From Cryptomeria japonica (taxonomy: Eukaryota > Streptophyta > Pinopsida > Cupressales > Cupressaceae), in the NCBI RefSeq assembly GCF_030272615.1, contig NC_081405.1, forward strand, positions 156,755,454-156,819,453: a stretch of DNA of 64,000 nt, given 5' to 3'. A program made the position numbers and the translations under genes. The notes under the pieces are model-generated. The model searched no databases. It saw nothing but the letters and a program-made list of their open reading frames with translations, and was not told the origin of the DNA. This document shows positions 12,759 to 24,260 of the stretch, piece after piece. Numbering within the stretch: the stretch's first letter is position 1; the number at the start of each line of letters is the position of its first letter.

Positions 12759-12932
12759 AAGCGAACAATATCATCGACAATCCATCTGAATCAAACAAAA
12801 TTGTGTAGAGAGGATTGGTTGAAGGAAGCACTTCACATTCTACTTAGAAAGCACAACCCCTCACCATTTCTAGATGGGTACACAAAATGTGGAAGCATAG
12901 TCAAGAAAAGTGTCAACTTGTGGTTGGAATAA
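12759..12932 (+). pseudogene. Second PPR-type fragment
   Basis: The frame reads 'LNQTKLCREDWLKEALHILL' and 'HNPSP', resembling the N-terminal part of PPR proteins (LC-x-E-x-R-L-K-E-A-L). It jumps straight to 'DGYTKCGSIVKK', which belongs to a repeat unit, so the middle has been deleted. It lies 1.3 kb downstream of the other PPR piece but in the wrong order (N-terminal motif last), so it is either a separate copy or a rearranged one. Confidence 0.6.
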
Positions 12933-13519
12933 TAACCCTACAATGCACTAATAGAGACCTAGTTTTTATTGCATTCTCTCCTATTGAGAACTGAGCAGAC
13001 CTCTATAAACTGCCAACAACCCCAATCAATAGGCGCCAAGAATACTGACATCAATATTTAGCATAAGCAATTCACAACTTTAAGGATGCACATAAGGGAA
13101 TAAAAAAATATTTGAAAAAAAAGTTCTAATTGGCTTATTGCAATTTGTTTAATTAGAAGTTATGAGGGGAAGCATCCACTATAGTTGCCAATAGGAACTA
13201 ACAAAAGGGCTTGCCTCGATACTAAAATTAAGATATCGAAGGATACAAAATGGGTAGAAAGACAATTAGGCTCTTCGAGAAAAATAAGGCAGATAAGCAA
13301 GAACATTTGTTGGTTAAATCAGATACATAATGATTTAGAATTAAATTTAGGATTGACAGTGTGAAGTTGTGTCTATATTTTTCCTTAATTCCTACTTAAT
13401 GATCAAATATGACAATAATATTACATGCCTCCTTATCGGGATCTACCTTCATAATGAACATAATATCAAATAAAACATTGTCTAAGATATGAAGGATGGG
13501 AAATTAGTTGCAAAGATAC
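12933..13519. other. Intergenic DNA left of element A, nothing recognised
   Basis: No open frame, repeat or element end could be supported in this stretch. Confidence 0.4.
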
Positions 13520-14483
13520 TGTAATGTCACCAAAATGTAATGGTGGGTGAAAAATGTGTGAATGAGAGATCAAGAGGAAAACTACCCTTTCCCTCCAAGG
13601 AGAGATGAGAGTTTCACTACGGATTTCCCTTAAAACACTTTTCATCTAATTACATTGGAAGAGGAGAGGAAAATTCACTAAATTCAATCTCCAAAGAAGA
13701 AGATGGAATTTTGAGTGAAATGGGAATGATAAGCTAATCCCCTCTTCCTATTTGAAATGGAAAGGAATTGATTGAATTGTGTAGTGCAAAAGTGACAAAG
13801 AACTGATTATAACTCAAGATCAGAGTATGGGATGAAGCTCTGCACATGGATCTGGCAGTAATATGTCAAGATGAAGTTGCCCTGCGAATTTGAGGAAAAG
13901 TCATCCGGATCGTGGCGGGAATGTACACGATCCTCCAAAAAATCTGCGAAATGAAAAGGGTTTTTTTGCCTCTGCAAATGGAGCCCAAATCTGAAAGTAC
14001 AACTGCGCGTCTGCAACCTACACACAAAAAAGAGAGGAAAATGGGTTGGAATTGGGGGTTTGCCTTCAGGTCAAACCCCAATTTTAGAATTAACCAAGTA
14101 ATGAAAGAAAGTACTTGCAAGTAGATGTAAATGAAAGACCGAAATGTAAATCACATCAAGGGAAGTCACAAGCCGACATCGGGGAAGGTTTCATGCTCAC
14201 TGCACAACCTACAATGCATGCTTTAGGAAAGGTCCTACCCCAAAATAGGGAAGGGATAGGGGCGCCACACCCCTATCCTAGGAGGGATAGGGGTGCCACA
14301 CCCCTATTCTGCCCATTTCTCTAGGGTAGACTACAGACAAGGTGGTGCAGAGGCCAAGGGAGAAGCAGATTCTGAGGGTTGAGAAGTCTCTAGTCTCCGA
14401 TCAGGCTAGGGGATTCAATCTCGAGTGCGTGAGGACCCTAATGCGGTCAAAAATTGCTAGGGTCACAATTTTATGAAACTACA
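13520..14483 (-). repeat. Element A 3' LTR
   Basis: It starts TGTAATGTCACC and ends ...AACTACA on the plus strand (TG...CA). The first ~130 bp match the start of the right LTR at 21101, including 'gatgagagtttcactacggattt'. It holds a perfect 8-bp hairpin at 13907-13933 and two GC-rich hairpins at 14254-14309. Relative to the related LTR at 48.9-50.0 kb it lacks an internal block, so it carries a deletion. Confidence 0.8.
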
Positions 14484-14510
14484 TTTATCCCCCACTTTAG
14501 CGGGAGTATG
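14484..14510 (-). promoter_or_regulatory. Element A polypurine tract
   Basis: On the minus strand the sequence next to the LTR reads CGCTAAAGTGGGGGATAAA, a purine-rich primer for plus-strand DNA synthesis. It is nearly identical to the tract of element B at 23271-23290. Confidence 0.75.
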
Positions 14511-15402
14511 AGCGTACGCCAATACTGCCAATAAAGTACAAGGAAACAAGATTGAAAGAATTTTACCACGTAAAGGAGGCAAGATGCACCAAGCCCCCAG
14601 TGGACTTAGGATCTTATGACTTCGATTGACAAAGTAAAGGGGAAGATAGGGAAGGGAAGAACCATGATTGAAAGTAGCAAAGTTCCCCTCACTATGAGTC
14701 ATGAAAGCAAGGATACTAAAGATTACAAAGAAAAACACAGTTCACTAAGTAATTTTAAGTATCAAGAAGGAAAATATGAGCGGAGTGTATGCCCCCACGT
14801 TAAAGCGATTGTGCGCGCCTTATCGGGAGTGATTTCTGTAAGGTAGGATACACCCAAGAGAGAGAGAAGAGTGAAAGCATGTTATCGTAAGGATTTAGCC
14901 CCCAATCGAGGAATAACTCCAAGGATAATGAACACAAAACATGGGGTACAAGGTAGTTTCCCTTTCCTCGAGGTGAGTATGTTGTATGATAACTCATGTA
15001 TATCATGTATGTGTATGCATATAATAATCATCATTCCCCAAAGAAGGAAACTACCTTAGAAGAAAGGGAAGAGAGGATGTCTTTTGAGTCAACATGAAAG
15101 AGACCAAGAAAATATCTCAATTCTTTGCATCGTCCCCAAGTAGACATTAAGGGAACAATAGAAGAAAAGGGATACACACAGAAGAATGGTCACAAAAGAG
15201 AAAGAAAGGAGATAGAGAGAATATCTATAGTGCTAATATTGCTAATCTATCATGACATTCGCTTCCCAATCTTGCTGATCCCTATTTTGGGAAGGTGGGC
15301 AACATGCCAGAGGAGCAACATCGAGCACAACAGATGGAGCTATCACAAGATCCAAACAAGGACTATTCTCATGTTGTAAGTCACTTTGTTTGATTCTAGG
15401 AG
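14511..15402 (-). other. Element A untranslated 3' interior
   Basis: Between the polypurine tract and the last recognisable coding segment no minus-strand frame gives a known domain. The plus-strand frames here are short and unsupported. Confidence 0.45.
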
Positions 15403-18400
15403 TTAGGAGAGGGTTTGTGAAAATTCAGTTGATAAATGCTTGTCCACATCAAAATAGTCATACTCACTATCAGAAGCATTTGGAGTTGTATTGCCATCAT
15501 GAATAACATTTTCACCCATTTCTTCATCAAAGTTTAGAGAAAGAGGAGAAAGAACATGAATAGGAGTAAAACCATCACATGTTTTGTGCAACTTATGATT
15601 TGGAGATGTAGGTTGAACATCTTGTTTGGGAGAAAAGGGAATCATGTCAACTATCAGAGTCTGAGGAGATTGAGTATTTTGAGGGATAGCTTCACGAACT
15701 CAAACACGGCATCGTCATCGTCGTTCTCTCACACAATGATTCCATCGAGTCTTAGTGGAAGGTTGAGAAGGAGGAGGAACACTTGAAAAAGTAGGAATAA
15801 TTCTCTCCTTGACAGTTTAAGGTCTAGGTTGAGGTCTTTTAGGTTGAATAAGAGGAGAAGCAGGCCTCTTCTCTCGATAAGAGAAAGGAGGTAGAACTGC
15901 GCCATACAAAGGAGGAATATTAGGTGTAGAAAGGAGACTAGGTCCATCATGAGGAGGAGGTACAAGTCTAACCTTAGGAATAATATTGTTGTTCTTCTTA
16001 GGAGAAGGTATAGTCACATCCATAAGAATAGGTTGACAATCTTCCTTAGGAGGGAGATTAGTTCTATCCGTGAGGGGAAGAACCTCATCTTGAAAAATAA
16101 TAGGAATTTCAAGTGTTGGGGATCTAGGTTGACTTAAGGATAAGATCATATCTTTCTTCCATTTTTGATAAGATTGAAAAAGAGCATCGCTCCTTGATGG
16201 AAGCGATTAAAATTTTTTGGGCCAAAAGAAATCAATAGGAACATAGGGGCTTCTTTTGGATAGACAAAATAAGATATGTTTCATGGTTATGATTTCTCTA
16301 TTGTGAGGAAATTTGAGACACTTGTGGATTGGAGAAGCAATAGCCTTATGGAAGATAACCAAGGATAGCCCAACTTCACACGGGATTGCTCAGAAGAGGG
16401 TATGATAACAAAGTCAACATCCATGGATTTAGTATGAACTTCAACAGGAAGGGTGATAGAGCCAATGGAAGGACAAGAGAATCCATCAAATAACTTCACA
16501 ACCACATTAGAAGCATTATATATTGGTTTATGCAATCGTAAAGTGAAAACATACTCTTCAGTTATGACATTAACCATGCAAGAGGGATCAATAAGGGCAC
16601 CATGACAAGGGATATCCTTAACCTTTGCAACTATGTATAAAGGGCCATCAGGTACTCTAATGGTCTCGCTAGGGTCAAATTTAATACAGGGATCCTTAGG
16701 CATATCTTTTTTTTCTACCATATTTACCAAGTTCGGAGCCATAGAGGTGAATTCCTCATAAGAGAAAGAATTAGGCACAATCTCAATAACGTTAGAGGTA
16801 TGAGAAGGAAAGGGATCAATAAAAATATTAAGATTTTGATTAGGAGGAGCTACTGATTTATTCTCTTTATCATTCACACCTGCCACAGATATTGTATTAT
16901 TATCATTCAAATCTTGAATCTTATGTTTTAATGCAAAACATTTCTTAGTATCATGACTAGGCTGATGATGAAATTGGTAAAATGAATTGTTATCAAAATA
17001 AGGGGATGCAAGTTTAGAAGGATCAACTGGTTTTATAGGAGGAAGTTTGATAACATTTTTGTGCAACAACTGAGACATAATACTATGTAAAGATTCATTC
17101 AAAGAAGTAAATTGTCTTTCTCTGGAGAAAAATTTAGAAATAGAAGGCACGCCTGTTGTAGCATTCATATTGTGGTTGTTTATTGTATCATTGAACTTGA
17201 TGAATTTTTTTGTTGGTTTGAAATTCGTAAACTGTTGTTGAACACTCTCCCCCTTATTACTCGAAGCCATAGGAGTGGATTGCTACATTTGACTCACAAC
17301 CAGTTGATAATTGTGGAGTGTTGCACACAACTGCGGAAAGGAAGTAAACTCAGACAAAAGAATCTTTTCCCTGGTATATTTTTGTAAATTAGAAATGAAA
17401 ATTATTTGTATATCATTATTAGGTACACATGAAAAGAAATTTCAGCACACAAATGCTTATATCTACCAATGAAATCAATCTCTTTTTCTTTAACACCTTG
17501 TTTACAATGTATTAAATCAGACAAAGTGATTTTAGGACCAATGTTGTTTTGAAATTATTGTATGAAAGAATTTGCCATTTGTTGAAACGAAGTGATAGAA
17601 TAAGAAGGAAAAGAACAATACCATTGTAAAGCCTTATCTCTTAGTGTTCTTGTAAACAATTTTGCAAGCAATCTTTGATCATAAGCAAAATCGGTACACA
17701 AGGTTTGAAATGTTTTGATATGTGTAAGAGGATCACCTTTTCCATTATAGAGTTTTAATTGAGGGATCTCAACATGTTTAGGTGGCATGACTTTAACAAT
17801 ATCAAGAGAAAGTGGGCTCACAACATCAAAGGTGGGCACACTAAACTTGGATTGACTCATAGAAGCAATTTTTTGTTGTAAGGAAGACACGGTTTGATCA
17901 AGACTGTTAATTGTTGCTTCGATAGAAGAATGTATATTAGACATAGTTGATTGAGAAGGTTGTGTGATGTTATTGAAAGAAGGCATGGACTAAGAATAAG
18001 GTGTTGTGACATTATGATAAGTAGGCATAGGTGATGATTGGGTAGGAAAAGGGACACTTAAAGGAGGAATAAAGTTGTTGAAGGAATTGCCCCCTTGTGT
18101 CACATTGATTAGTTGAGGGATAATAGGAATACTGAGAATAAGGTGGTGGGACATTATGATAAGTAGGCATAGGTGATGATTGGGTAGGAAATGGGACACT
18201 TAAAGGAGGAATAGAGTTGTTGAAGGAATTGCCCCCTTGTGTCACATTGATTGGTTGAGGGATAATAGGTGTATACACCTAAAAATGGTCTGAAGATAAT
18301 TAATTAAATAAGAAATTATTTAATTAATCCCCCTTCCTAATTTAATTAAATTCATTAGGCAATTTTATTAAATTCACCCTTTCATCTACTTATTAATAAA

Positions 18401-20017
18401 TCTAAGGATTTATTTAATAGATTCATTTCCATAGTCCCCCTTGATTAATTAATTCAAATTAATTAATCCTCCCCCCATTTCAATCAATTCTTCTAATCCT
18501 CTAATTAATTAAAACAAATCAATTTATGAGTTGTTGAGAATTAATTAGTCTTTTCCTATTATTTGAATTTTTAAATTCAAATTACCCACATGCCTCCTCA
18601 CTTCCAACCACCTAACCTAACCATCCCTCTAACTAATCCATTCCACCTAACCTGGGGTTTAACTAACCCTATCCTATCTTGCACATTATAACCTCCTATG
18701 GTGTGGATATTTTCTTCTTGAGACACATGGCACTTTGGCCATATGTCTCCTCTCTTGGACACTTGCCCTTTTATGAGCAAAGCTCCTTGACACTTGTCAC
18801 CACAGAGATGACAAGTGCCTCTTCCTCCAACCTCTTCTCCAACCTCCTCCAATTTCACCCTTGATATCTTCAGACTCAATCTTGACTGTTAATTCCTGCC
18901 ACCTTACCCCTGGCCTTGGAAATCCTATAAATACCCCCCATTTTGGAGCAATAAGGATCCCATCTCATTTAATCTTATGCATTGTTACTATAGGCATATC
19001 ATTTGAGCATTGTTGTTTTAAGCAATTACATCTTAGATTTAGTTTAATTTGATCATTTTCTAGCATAATTGTTGAATCATGTAGCTTAATCAATCTCTCT
19101 TCTAGCTTAATTGCATCATCATCATAGCTTAATCATGCATATCATTAGCCTAATTAGTCTCTTGGATAAATCTATCATAATCAATCTCATCTTTTCATAT
19201 CATTATAATTTCAAATCCTCCATCTAGGTGTAGTCAAGTCACTGGGATTGCTTATCCAGATTTGAGAGCAAATCCATACTCACATCTTTTAGGAGGTGAT
19301 AGGTCGCTTTGTCATGGTTCATCTTCATTTTCTTATTATTTTCTAACCATGCTTGTAATGATGTATTGAGTGTTTTGTGTTGCAGCTGCAGGTATTACAC
19401 TTAACAGGCATGACAATAGGAATACTTATGGAAGACATAGGTAAAGATGGAGGATTAAATGAACAAGAGGGATTGCCCCGGTGACCAATGGTTGTAAGAA
19501 TGAAATTTTGAGTTGATCTAGCCATGATGTTGGAGGTAAAAGTAGGAATACTATTCATAAGAGTAGTCAAAGGAGTTGAGGGATTGACTTGTGTTGAAGG
19601 TTGTGAATAACCTAGGGTTTCGGCACAACTCTTGATAGGCATGACATTAGAATCATCAATATGTCCAATGCCATGCAATGTATCAATTTCATTCTTATCA
19701 CTTTGAATCATGAGTTTAAGACCTTCAATTAATGGAAGAGCTTCACTATTAGGTTATTCTTGGGACATCCATTGTTGAAAGTTATCAAATCGATTGTCCA
19801 ATGTGGAAAGCTGATCTATAGAGACCCTAGTTAAAGCTTCTTCATCAATGGGGTGAATAGGCACATGATTAAGATGGGAAGAATTAACATGATCCTCATT
19901 AAAGAATTCACCCAAATTAGGCTCCATCTCCTCAATAATTAAACCTTTGGAGGCCTTAATTATAATACTTCGTCTAATAGGGATAGTATAGGTAGGCCTA
20001 ATAGTGGTGAAACTCAT
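15403..20017 (-). pseudogene. Element A gag-protease polyprotein remnant
   Basis: Read on the minus strand from 20017. An N-terminal segment (20017-19343) is followed, past a nested solo LTR, by a Pro/Asn-rich section with an internal repeat of 'INVTQGGNSFNN' (18278-17990). The capsid domain (17986-17555) reads KLYNGKGDPLTHIKTFQ...ALQWYCSFP, typical of plant Ty3 Gag. A nucleocapsid-like motif 'HDTKKCFALKHKIQDL' (about 16960-16910) is a Tat-lineage hallmark. A protease-like segment (about 16600-16340) reads 'HGALIDPSCMVNVITEEY' and 'LGYPWL'; it has D-P-S where D-S/T-G is expected, so the active site looks altered. Two proline-rich frames (16149-15817, 15645-15403) may be the C-terminus. Stops and frameshifts make the copy inactive. 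Confidence 0.75.
18270..19415 (+). mobile_element. Solo LTR nested in the element A gag, TSD ATAGG
   Basis: The 1,146-bp insert begins TGTATACACC and ends GGCATGACA. It is flanked by ATAGG at 18265-18269 and 19416-19420. Removing it joins 'gggataATAGGaatac', which is exactly what the sibling gag repeat near 18118-18134 reads, so the insertion point is confirmed internally. A TATAAATA box lies at about 18925-18932 on the plus strand, which suggests plus orientation. No coding content. It arose by recombination between two LTRs of an element now lost. Confidence 0.9.
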
Positions 20018-21079
20018 GCACTAGAGAGAAAATTGATTAATGCAAAAATTAAGAAAATATTGATTAAATAATTTGAACTATGTTGGAAGAAGAGAATGAC
20101 ACAATTTCCAAAAATAAAAGGAAATTGGAATTTTAAAATTAGGGCCAAGGGAATACCACTTAATTTTAAAATCAGAATTTTTAAAATCAGGGTAGATTAT
20201 AATTAACCTCTTAATTTTAAAAATTTTCTTGAAATTTGAAATGTTGAATTTTGGAGGTATTTTTTATTCTAGAGGAATCAAAAATCAATAAAATCAGCGA
20301 ATCTTCTAGATTTAGGCTATTAAATACAGTCATAACAGTCTCCTAAAATTTCAGGAAAAAAGCCCAGGACCGTGGCGGGAATGCACATGGTCTTACCAAC
20401 TTTTTTCAAAATTTTCAAGAATGAATATTACGATGATTTTAAAGCTAACCCCCATAAATTGACAAATTTAATGATTTCTAGATGGGCGAAATGAAGGTTC
20501 AAATGTAAAAATAGGACCTTATTAGGGTTTTGAAGAAAAAGAGGAATTGAATTATAAATTTGAAAAATGTCAAACCTAATGGATAGGGACACCTTGAAAA
20601 AAGTTTAGAAATCTAAATTGGAATGAAATTGATTGAAATTCGCACAAAATCCAATTAAATTTGAAAATTAGGCTTTTATGACCTAACCACTTAATTTTGA
20701 AATTGAATTTTGGGAAAAAGGAGGGAAATTGAAAATTTGAATTGTAGGAATGAAAACAAGTCTGAGAGCAATCAAAAATGTGAAAATTAAATGGAAATCC
20801 TTTTCGCACAAGCTCAAGATGATTTTTGAAAATTAGGGTTTTAACAAGTAACCTCTTAATTTTCTAAATTTGATTTGCAAATTGAACAAGACAATAAGGA
20901 AATTGAATTTGACAAACAAAACAATTTTCAAATCTAAGATAACCACAATCAATTTTTACAAATTACAAGTTCAATTTTAATTTTAAAAACTAGGGTTTTT
21001 AATGATTTAACCACTAAGTTTGCAAAAAATTTAAACTTGCAAATGAAAAATATGCAATTTAGTTCAAAGGAAAGCATGC
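20018..21079 (-). other. Element A 5' leader between PBS and gag
   Basis: AT-rich minus-strand leader without an ORF of note. It contains a hairpin-like GGACCGTG...CATGGTC (about 20371-20395) resembling the LTR hairpins. Phrases such as 'tttaaaattagg' are repeated through it. Confidence 0.5.
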
Positions 21080-21097
21080 AAGACGTTGGGTTCACCA
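21080..21097 (-). promoter_or_regulatory. Element A primer-binding site
   Basis: On the minus strand, three bases after the LTR, the sequence reads TGGTGAACCCAACGTCT. It opens with TGG, complementary to a tRNA 3' CCA end. Element B has the near-identical TGGTGAACCCGACATGA. The tRNA species was not determined. Confidence 0.75.
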
Positions 21098-21100
21098 AAA

Positions 21101-21232
21101 TGTAATGTCACTAAAATGTATTGGAAGGGGAAAACTACCATTTTCATCCAAGAAGAGATGAGAGTTTCACTACGGATTTACCTTCAAACACTTTTCACCT
21201 AATTACATTGGTAGAGGAGAGGAGAGGAGGGT
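21101..21232 (-). repeat. Element A 5' LTR, truncated
   Basis: It starts TGTAATGTCACTAAAATG and matches the 3' LTR for about 130 bp, then diverges abruptly after 'gaggagaggagg'. The remainder of the LTR is missing. Confidence 0.75.
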
Positions 21233-21552
21233 ATGTGCATGATCATGGTGTGCCAAAACAGGCCCTTAAGTGGCAATGAAGTTTCAGAAAATCAGAGTTA
21301 TGCAACTTGACATGAAAATTTGAATAAGTTGTGAACATTATTTTTGAAATATGTAAGAAGAGAATCTATAGAAAATTGAATGTAGTTTCTAAGAGCTACT
21401 AGTTGTTTTTTGGAAAAATAAAATCCTATTTGATGAAAATTTTTAATTTCAATGCAGTGGTAATAAAATTTCACGAAAAAAATAAGAAGTAGGTGTATGT
21501 CTAACCACCCTAATCATAATAAAATCATAATATTTTTTATAATATTTATAAT
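21233..21552. other. Sequence between element A and element B
   Basis: About 320 bp without ORF or repeat that I can place. It ends with the left target-site copy ATAAT (21548-21552) of element B, so the pre-insertion locus continued from here directly to 34,405. Confidence 0.6.
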
Positions 21553-21983
21553 TGTTTGGGGGAAAAAGCGAGACTAGGTCAATCATGCCCTAATCCTACC
21601 TTTTGACACACATTACGGAATACGAAAGAGCCTAGAGATATCGCACAATTGGCTACTTCTTTTGGTGAAAGAGAGAGCCACGGGATATCTATTAGGATTC
21701 CTATTCCCTTGTTGAAATTGTAAGATCAAGTAATGCAAGTTCAAACCCTAATCTCAAAATGCAAGTATGAACTAATAACAAGATTGCAGAATTGAGATTA
21801 AACAATGAACAACTGTAAGTACAAGGATGAAATAAGAATGCAGATATGTACCCAGAGTCAAAATCGGACTGAAAATGTTCAGGACGGGGGCGCGGGCGCC
21901 ACTGTCCTGAAAACTGCACCGAAAACCACTGTTCTGCACTCTGAAACACTGTCTGGAAACTATCTGTAAACTGTCTGTCTGGA

Positions 21984-22135
21984 GGACCAGGGCGCCCAGC
22001 GCCTCTGTCCCAGGGACCAGGGCGCCCAGCGCCTCTGTCCCAGGGACCAGGGCGCCCAGCGCCTCTATCCCAGGGACCAGGGCACCCAGCGCCACTGTCC
22101 TGGCAGGACCAGGGCGCCCAGCGCCCCTGTCCCAG
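21984..22135. repeat. GC-rich 30-bp tandem repeat, five units
   Basis: The unit GGACCAGGGCGCCCAGCGCC plus TCTGTCCCAG starts at 21984, 22014, 22044, 22074 and about 22106. Each unit is partly self-complementary. It lies downstream of the minus-strand TATA motif, so it should be in the transcribed leader. The other LTR has three units. Confidence 0.88.
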
Positions 22136-22254
22136 TCTTCTGCTCTGCAATTTCACACGGAATGCTGTTCCAACCTTCTCTCTCCGGATCTGTATCCTGC
22201 GGCGTCGTCTGAATCCCGAAACCTGCAATAATATCTGAAAAAGGGGGAGGGGCG

Positions 22255-22262
22255 GCTATATA
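22255..22262 (-). promoter_or_regulatory. Candidate TATA box, 3' LTR of element B
   Basis: CTATATAG inside 'ACCCTATATAGCCGCC' on the minus strand. The same motif is at 33385-33392 in the 5' LTR, where it would drive the genomic transcript. Confidence 0.5.
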
Positions 22263-23270
22263 GGGTTTTGCCTTAGTCAAACCCCCGCTTTGGTGATTTC
22301 CACCTCCACGAATAGCCAAGTTGTTTTGTAAAATGTATTGTGTGTGCAGACCTAGTGTGTGTGCAAGGTCCAAAAATGCAAGAAAGCAAACTAGAGCAAC
22401 CTAGAAAGTAAACCCTAATTGCTTGTAAATGATAATGTAAATGCTCTAAATCAAGATGCAATGTGATCTAAAGCATGAATAAATGATATATCAAAGCTTA
22501 TGCAAAGACATGAAAACAATACGAAATCATACCCAACCCTCAAGGGAGGAGTACTAGCCAATCTTCAGTCAGTAATCTCCTATTGTTCTTCAATGTCTTC
22601 CAAGCCCTAAGTGGATGAATGAATTTGATAGATGCTTGATAGAATGATGTTGAATGTTGTTGAAGTCCTCAAAGATCTACTCTTTCGCTGCATATGAAGT
22701 TCCTGGAAACAAAAATCGGATCCCTTCAAATGAGGAAAGAGAGCTTTTATGTATGAAACCCTAGGTCATAAATTCGTATTTTGGCCGACCTAGAGATTGA
22801 ATATCCCACCAATTTCTTGGGGTTAAGCTTTATTTTATGATTGGATCGTGCTCCTAAAATTTCGGGAAAAATGTCCGGGACCATGTGCACCGGGCGCCAC
22901 GGTCCCGACAACTTTTCACCAAATTTTTAGGGCCATCGGATATGATGATTTTAGAGAGAATCCCGAAGTTACAGGTGATTTTGAGATGTTTTGACCCCGA
23001 AACCAAGCCCCCAAGTTCGAAATAGGACTTAATTAGGGTTTTTGATTAAGTGGTGTATTAGAGGAATAAAATGTGAAGGGCGCGCTTTAGTGAAAGGGCC
23101 CAACTTTATGATGTAGAGAATGATGAAATAGGACCTTAGACCTAATTAATTTGATTAATTAAGTGCTTAAGGAGAAATGCAATGCAGAATGCAAAATGCA
23201 CTAAGGCGGGTGCTAAACTAGGTGTGAAATTGTACCACCCTAGCGAGTGTGTACAATTTATGACGCTACA

Positions 23271-23290
23271 TTTAGCCCCCACTTTAGCGG
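23271..23290 (-). promoter_or_regulatory. Element B polypurine tract
   Basis: Immediately inside the 3' LTR the minus strand reads CCGCTAAAGTGGGGGCTAAA, ending flush against TGTAGC, the LTR start. Confidence 0.85.
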
Positions 23291-23854
23291 TCATATGAGT
23301 ACTACGTGCATATGCAAGCTAAAGTACAGAAAAGTAAACATTATTTGAAAAAGGATATATCCATAAGATGTCGGACGAAGCCCCCAGCGGTATCTGCAGT
23401 ACACAGTTAGGAACCGCACCCTACAAAACAAACGTTAGATCACAAAATCACCTAATGCTTACTAGGGAAAGTGATGAAATCTGTGAGTAGCTATATGCCC
23501 CCCCCTGTTTCGACTTGCTTATTAGGGAGGTGAAACAGGGTAGCATGTTTACTTGCGACAAATTGTGTAATAGAGTATTGATGAGGGATGTTCACTAAAT
23601 AGGCTTCATCAGAGCACTTTTTGGAATATCCCGAGAGTAGAGGAAGGAAAAGACCATTCCAACGCACCAAACGGTTCGAAAATCGCATCTCCCAAACTCA
23701 AGTTATGATAAAATGAATGACAGAGGAGAATTAGGGTTTCAAAAAAGTAAGAATAAGCAAACGAGAGTATATACCTCGAAAGTGACACTTGTATTCGTCA
23801 CTTTGTTGATTTCAGAATACTATTCAGTGCAGCGGAGCCCACATAGCCATCATC
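23291..23854. other. Non-coding interior of element B upstream of the antisense gene
   Basis: About 560 bp between the polypurine tract and the first candidate exon. It should hold the promoter and leader of the plus-strand gene, but I see no convincing TATA box. Confidence 0.45.
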
Positions 23855-23935
23855 ATGCCTTCACGACGACCGAAGCATCCCACGAGGATCGAGATCCTGC
23901 GCCAGGCCGTGATCGACGACGAGCCACTGGACGAG
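23855..23935 (+). CDS. Candidate first exon of the antisense PMD gene
   Basis: ATG at 23855 begins MPSRRPKHPTRIEILRQ and runs 27 codons to a strong splice donor GTGAGT at 23936. It reads like real protein sequence. The difficulty is phase: this frame ends on a whole codon, while the acceptor at 24248-24249 (...TTGCAAG) leaves two bases to be completed. The frame that fits the acceptor is the one open from 23713, whose product looks less protein-like. So either exon 1 uses the 23713 frame, the 23855 frame has suffered an indel, or another splice site is used. Confidence 0.4.
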
Positions 23936-24249
23936 GTGAGTTGACTGAACGTTTGACTTTTGATTTTTCGCATGTTTGACTTTTCCGTGATCGTATGCGG
24001 GCCTCGAAGGCTGACCGGGGCCCACGCAGGGTGCCATGGTCCCTGAGGGGCGCCCTGGTCCCCCCAGGGCGCCATGGTCCCTGACAGAGCGCCATGGTCC
24101 CCTCAGGGCACCATGGTCCCTGACAGGGTGCCATGGTCCCCAATCAGAGCCTGGCGAGAGGTTTCGGGGCTAGCATACGATGTGCGACGGTTTGCATTTG
24201 CGATTTCAATGATCGAGTACTGATTACGATCATGTTTTCGTGTTGCAAG
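23936..24249 (+). other. Candidate intron 1 of the PMD gene with GC-rich repeats
   Basis: It opens GTGAGT and closes TTGCAAG. It contains about six copies of a GC-rich word near 24022-24140 ('ggcgccatggtccct' and variants), the same kind of repeat seen in the LTRs. Confidence 0.5.
24022..24142. repeat. GC-rich repeat cluster around 'GCGCCATGGTCCC'
   Basis: Units of about 20 bp, such as 'agggcgccatggtccctg' and 'agagcgccatggtcccct', recur about six times. They relate to the GGACCAGGGCGC units of the LTRs, being close to their reverse complement. Confidence 0.75.
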
Positions 24250-24260
24250 GTCTTCCGTAC

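Larger units (their letters stand above)
13520..21232 (-). mobile_element. Element A: degenerate Tat-like LTR element carrying only Gag and protease
   Basis: The left (3') LTR is 13520-14483, with a polypurine tract just inside it. The right (5') LTR starts at 21101 beside a primer-binding site and is recognisable only to about 21232. The minus-strand interior encodes Gag capsid, nucleocapsid-like and protease segments; no RT, RNase H or integrase motif was found. Plants are known to contain non-autonomous LTR elements that keep only a gag region (TR-GAG type); this one fits that class with a protease added. It is old: the frames are broken and one LTR is mostly lost. It contains the nested solo LTR 18270-19415. 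Confidence 0.75.
21553..23270 (-). repeat. Element B 3' LTR (1,718 bp)
   Basis: On the plus strand it runs TGTTTGGGGGAAAAAG ... GACGCTACA. It contains five 30-bp GC-rich units (see 21984-22135), a TATA motif at 22255-22262 (minus-strand CTATATAG) and a GC hairpin near 22885-22915. Confidence 0.92.

Noticed and set aside
21557-21562. LTR B start at TGGGGG rather than TGTTTGGGGG
   Set aside because: With that start no target-site duplication is found; moving four bases left gives matching ATAAT copies on both sides.
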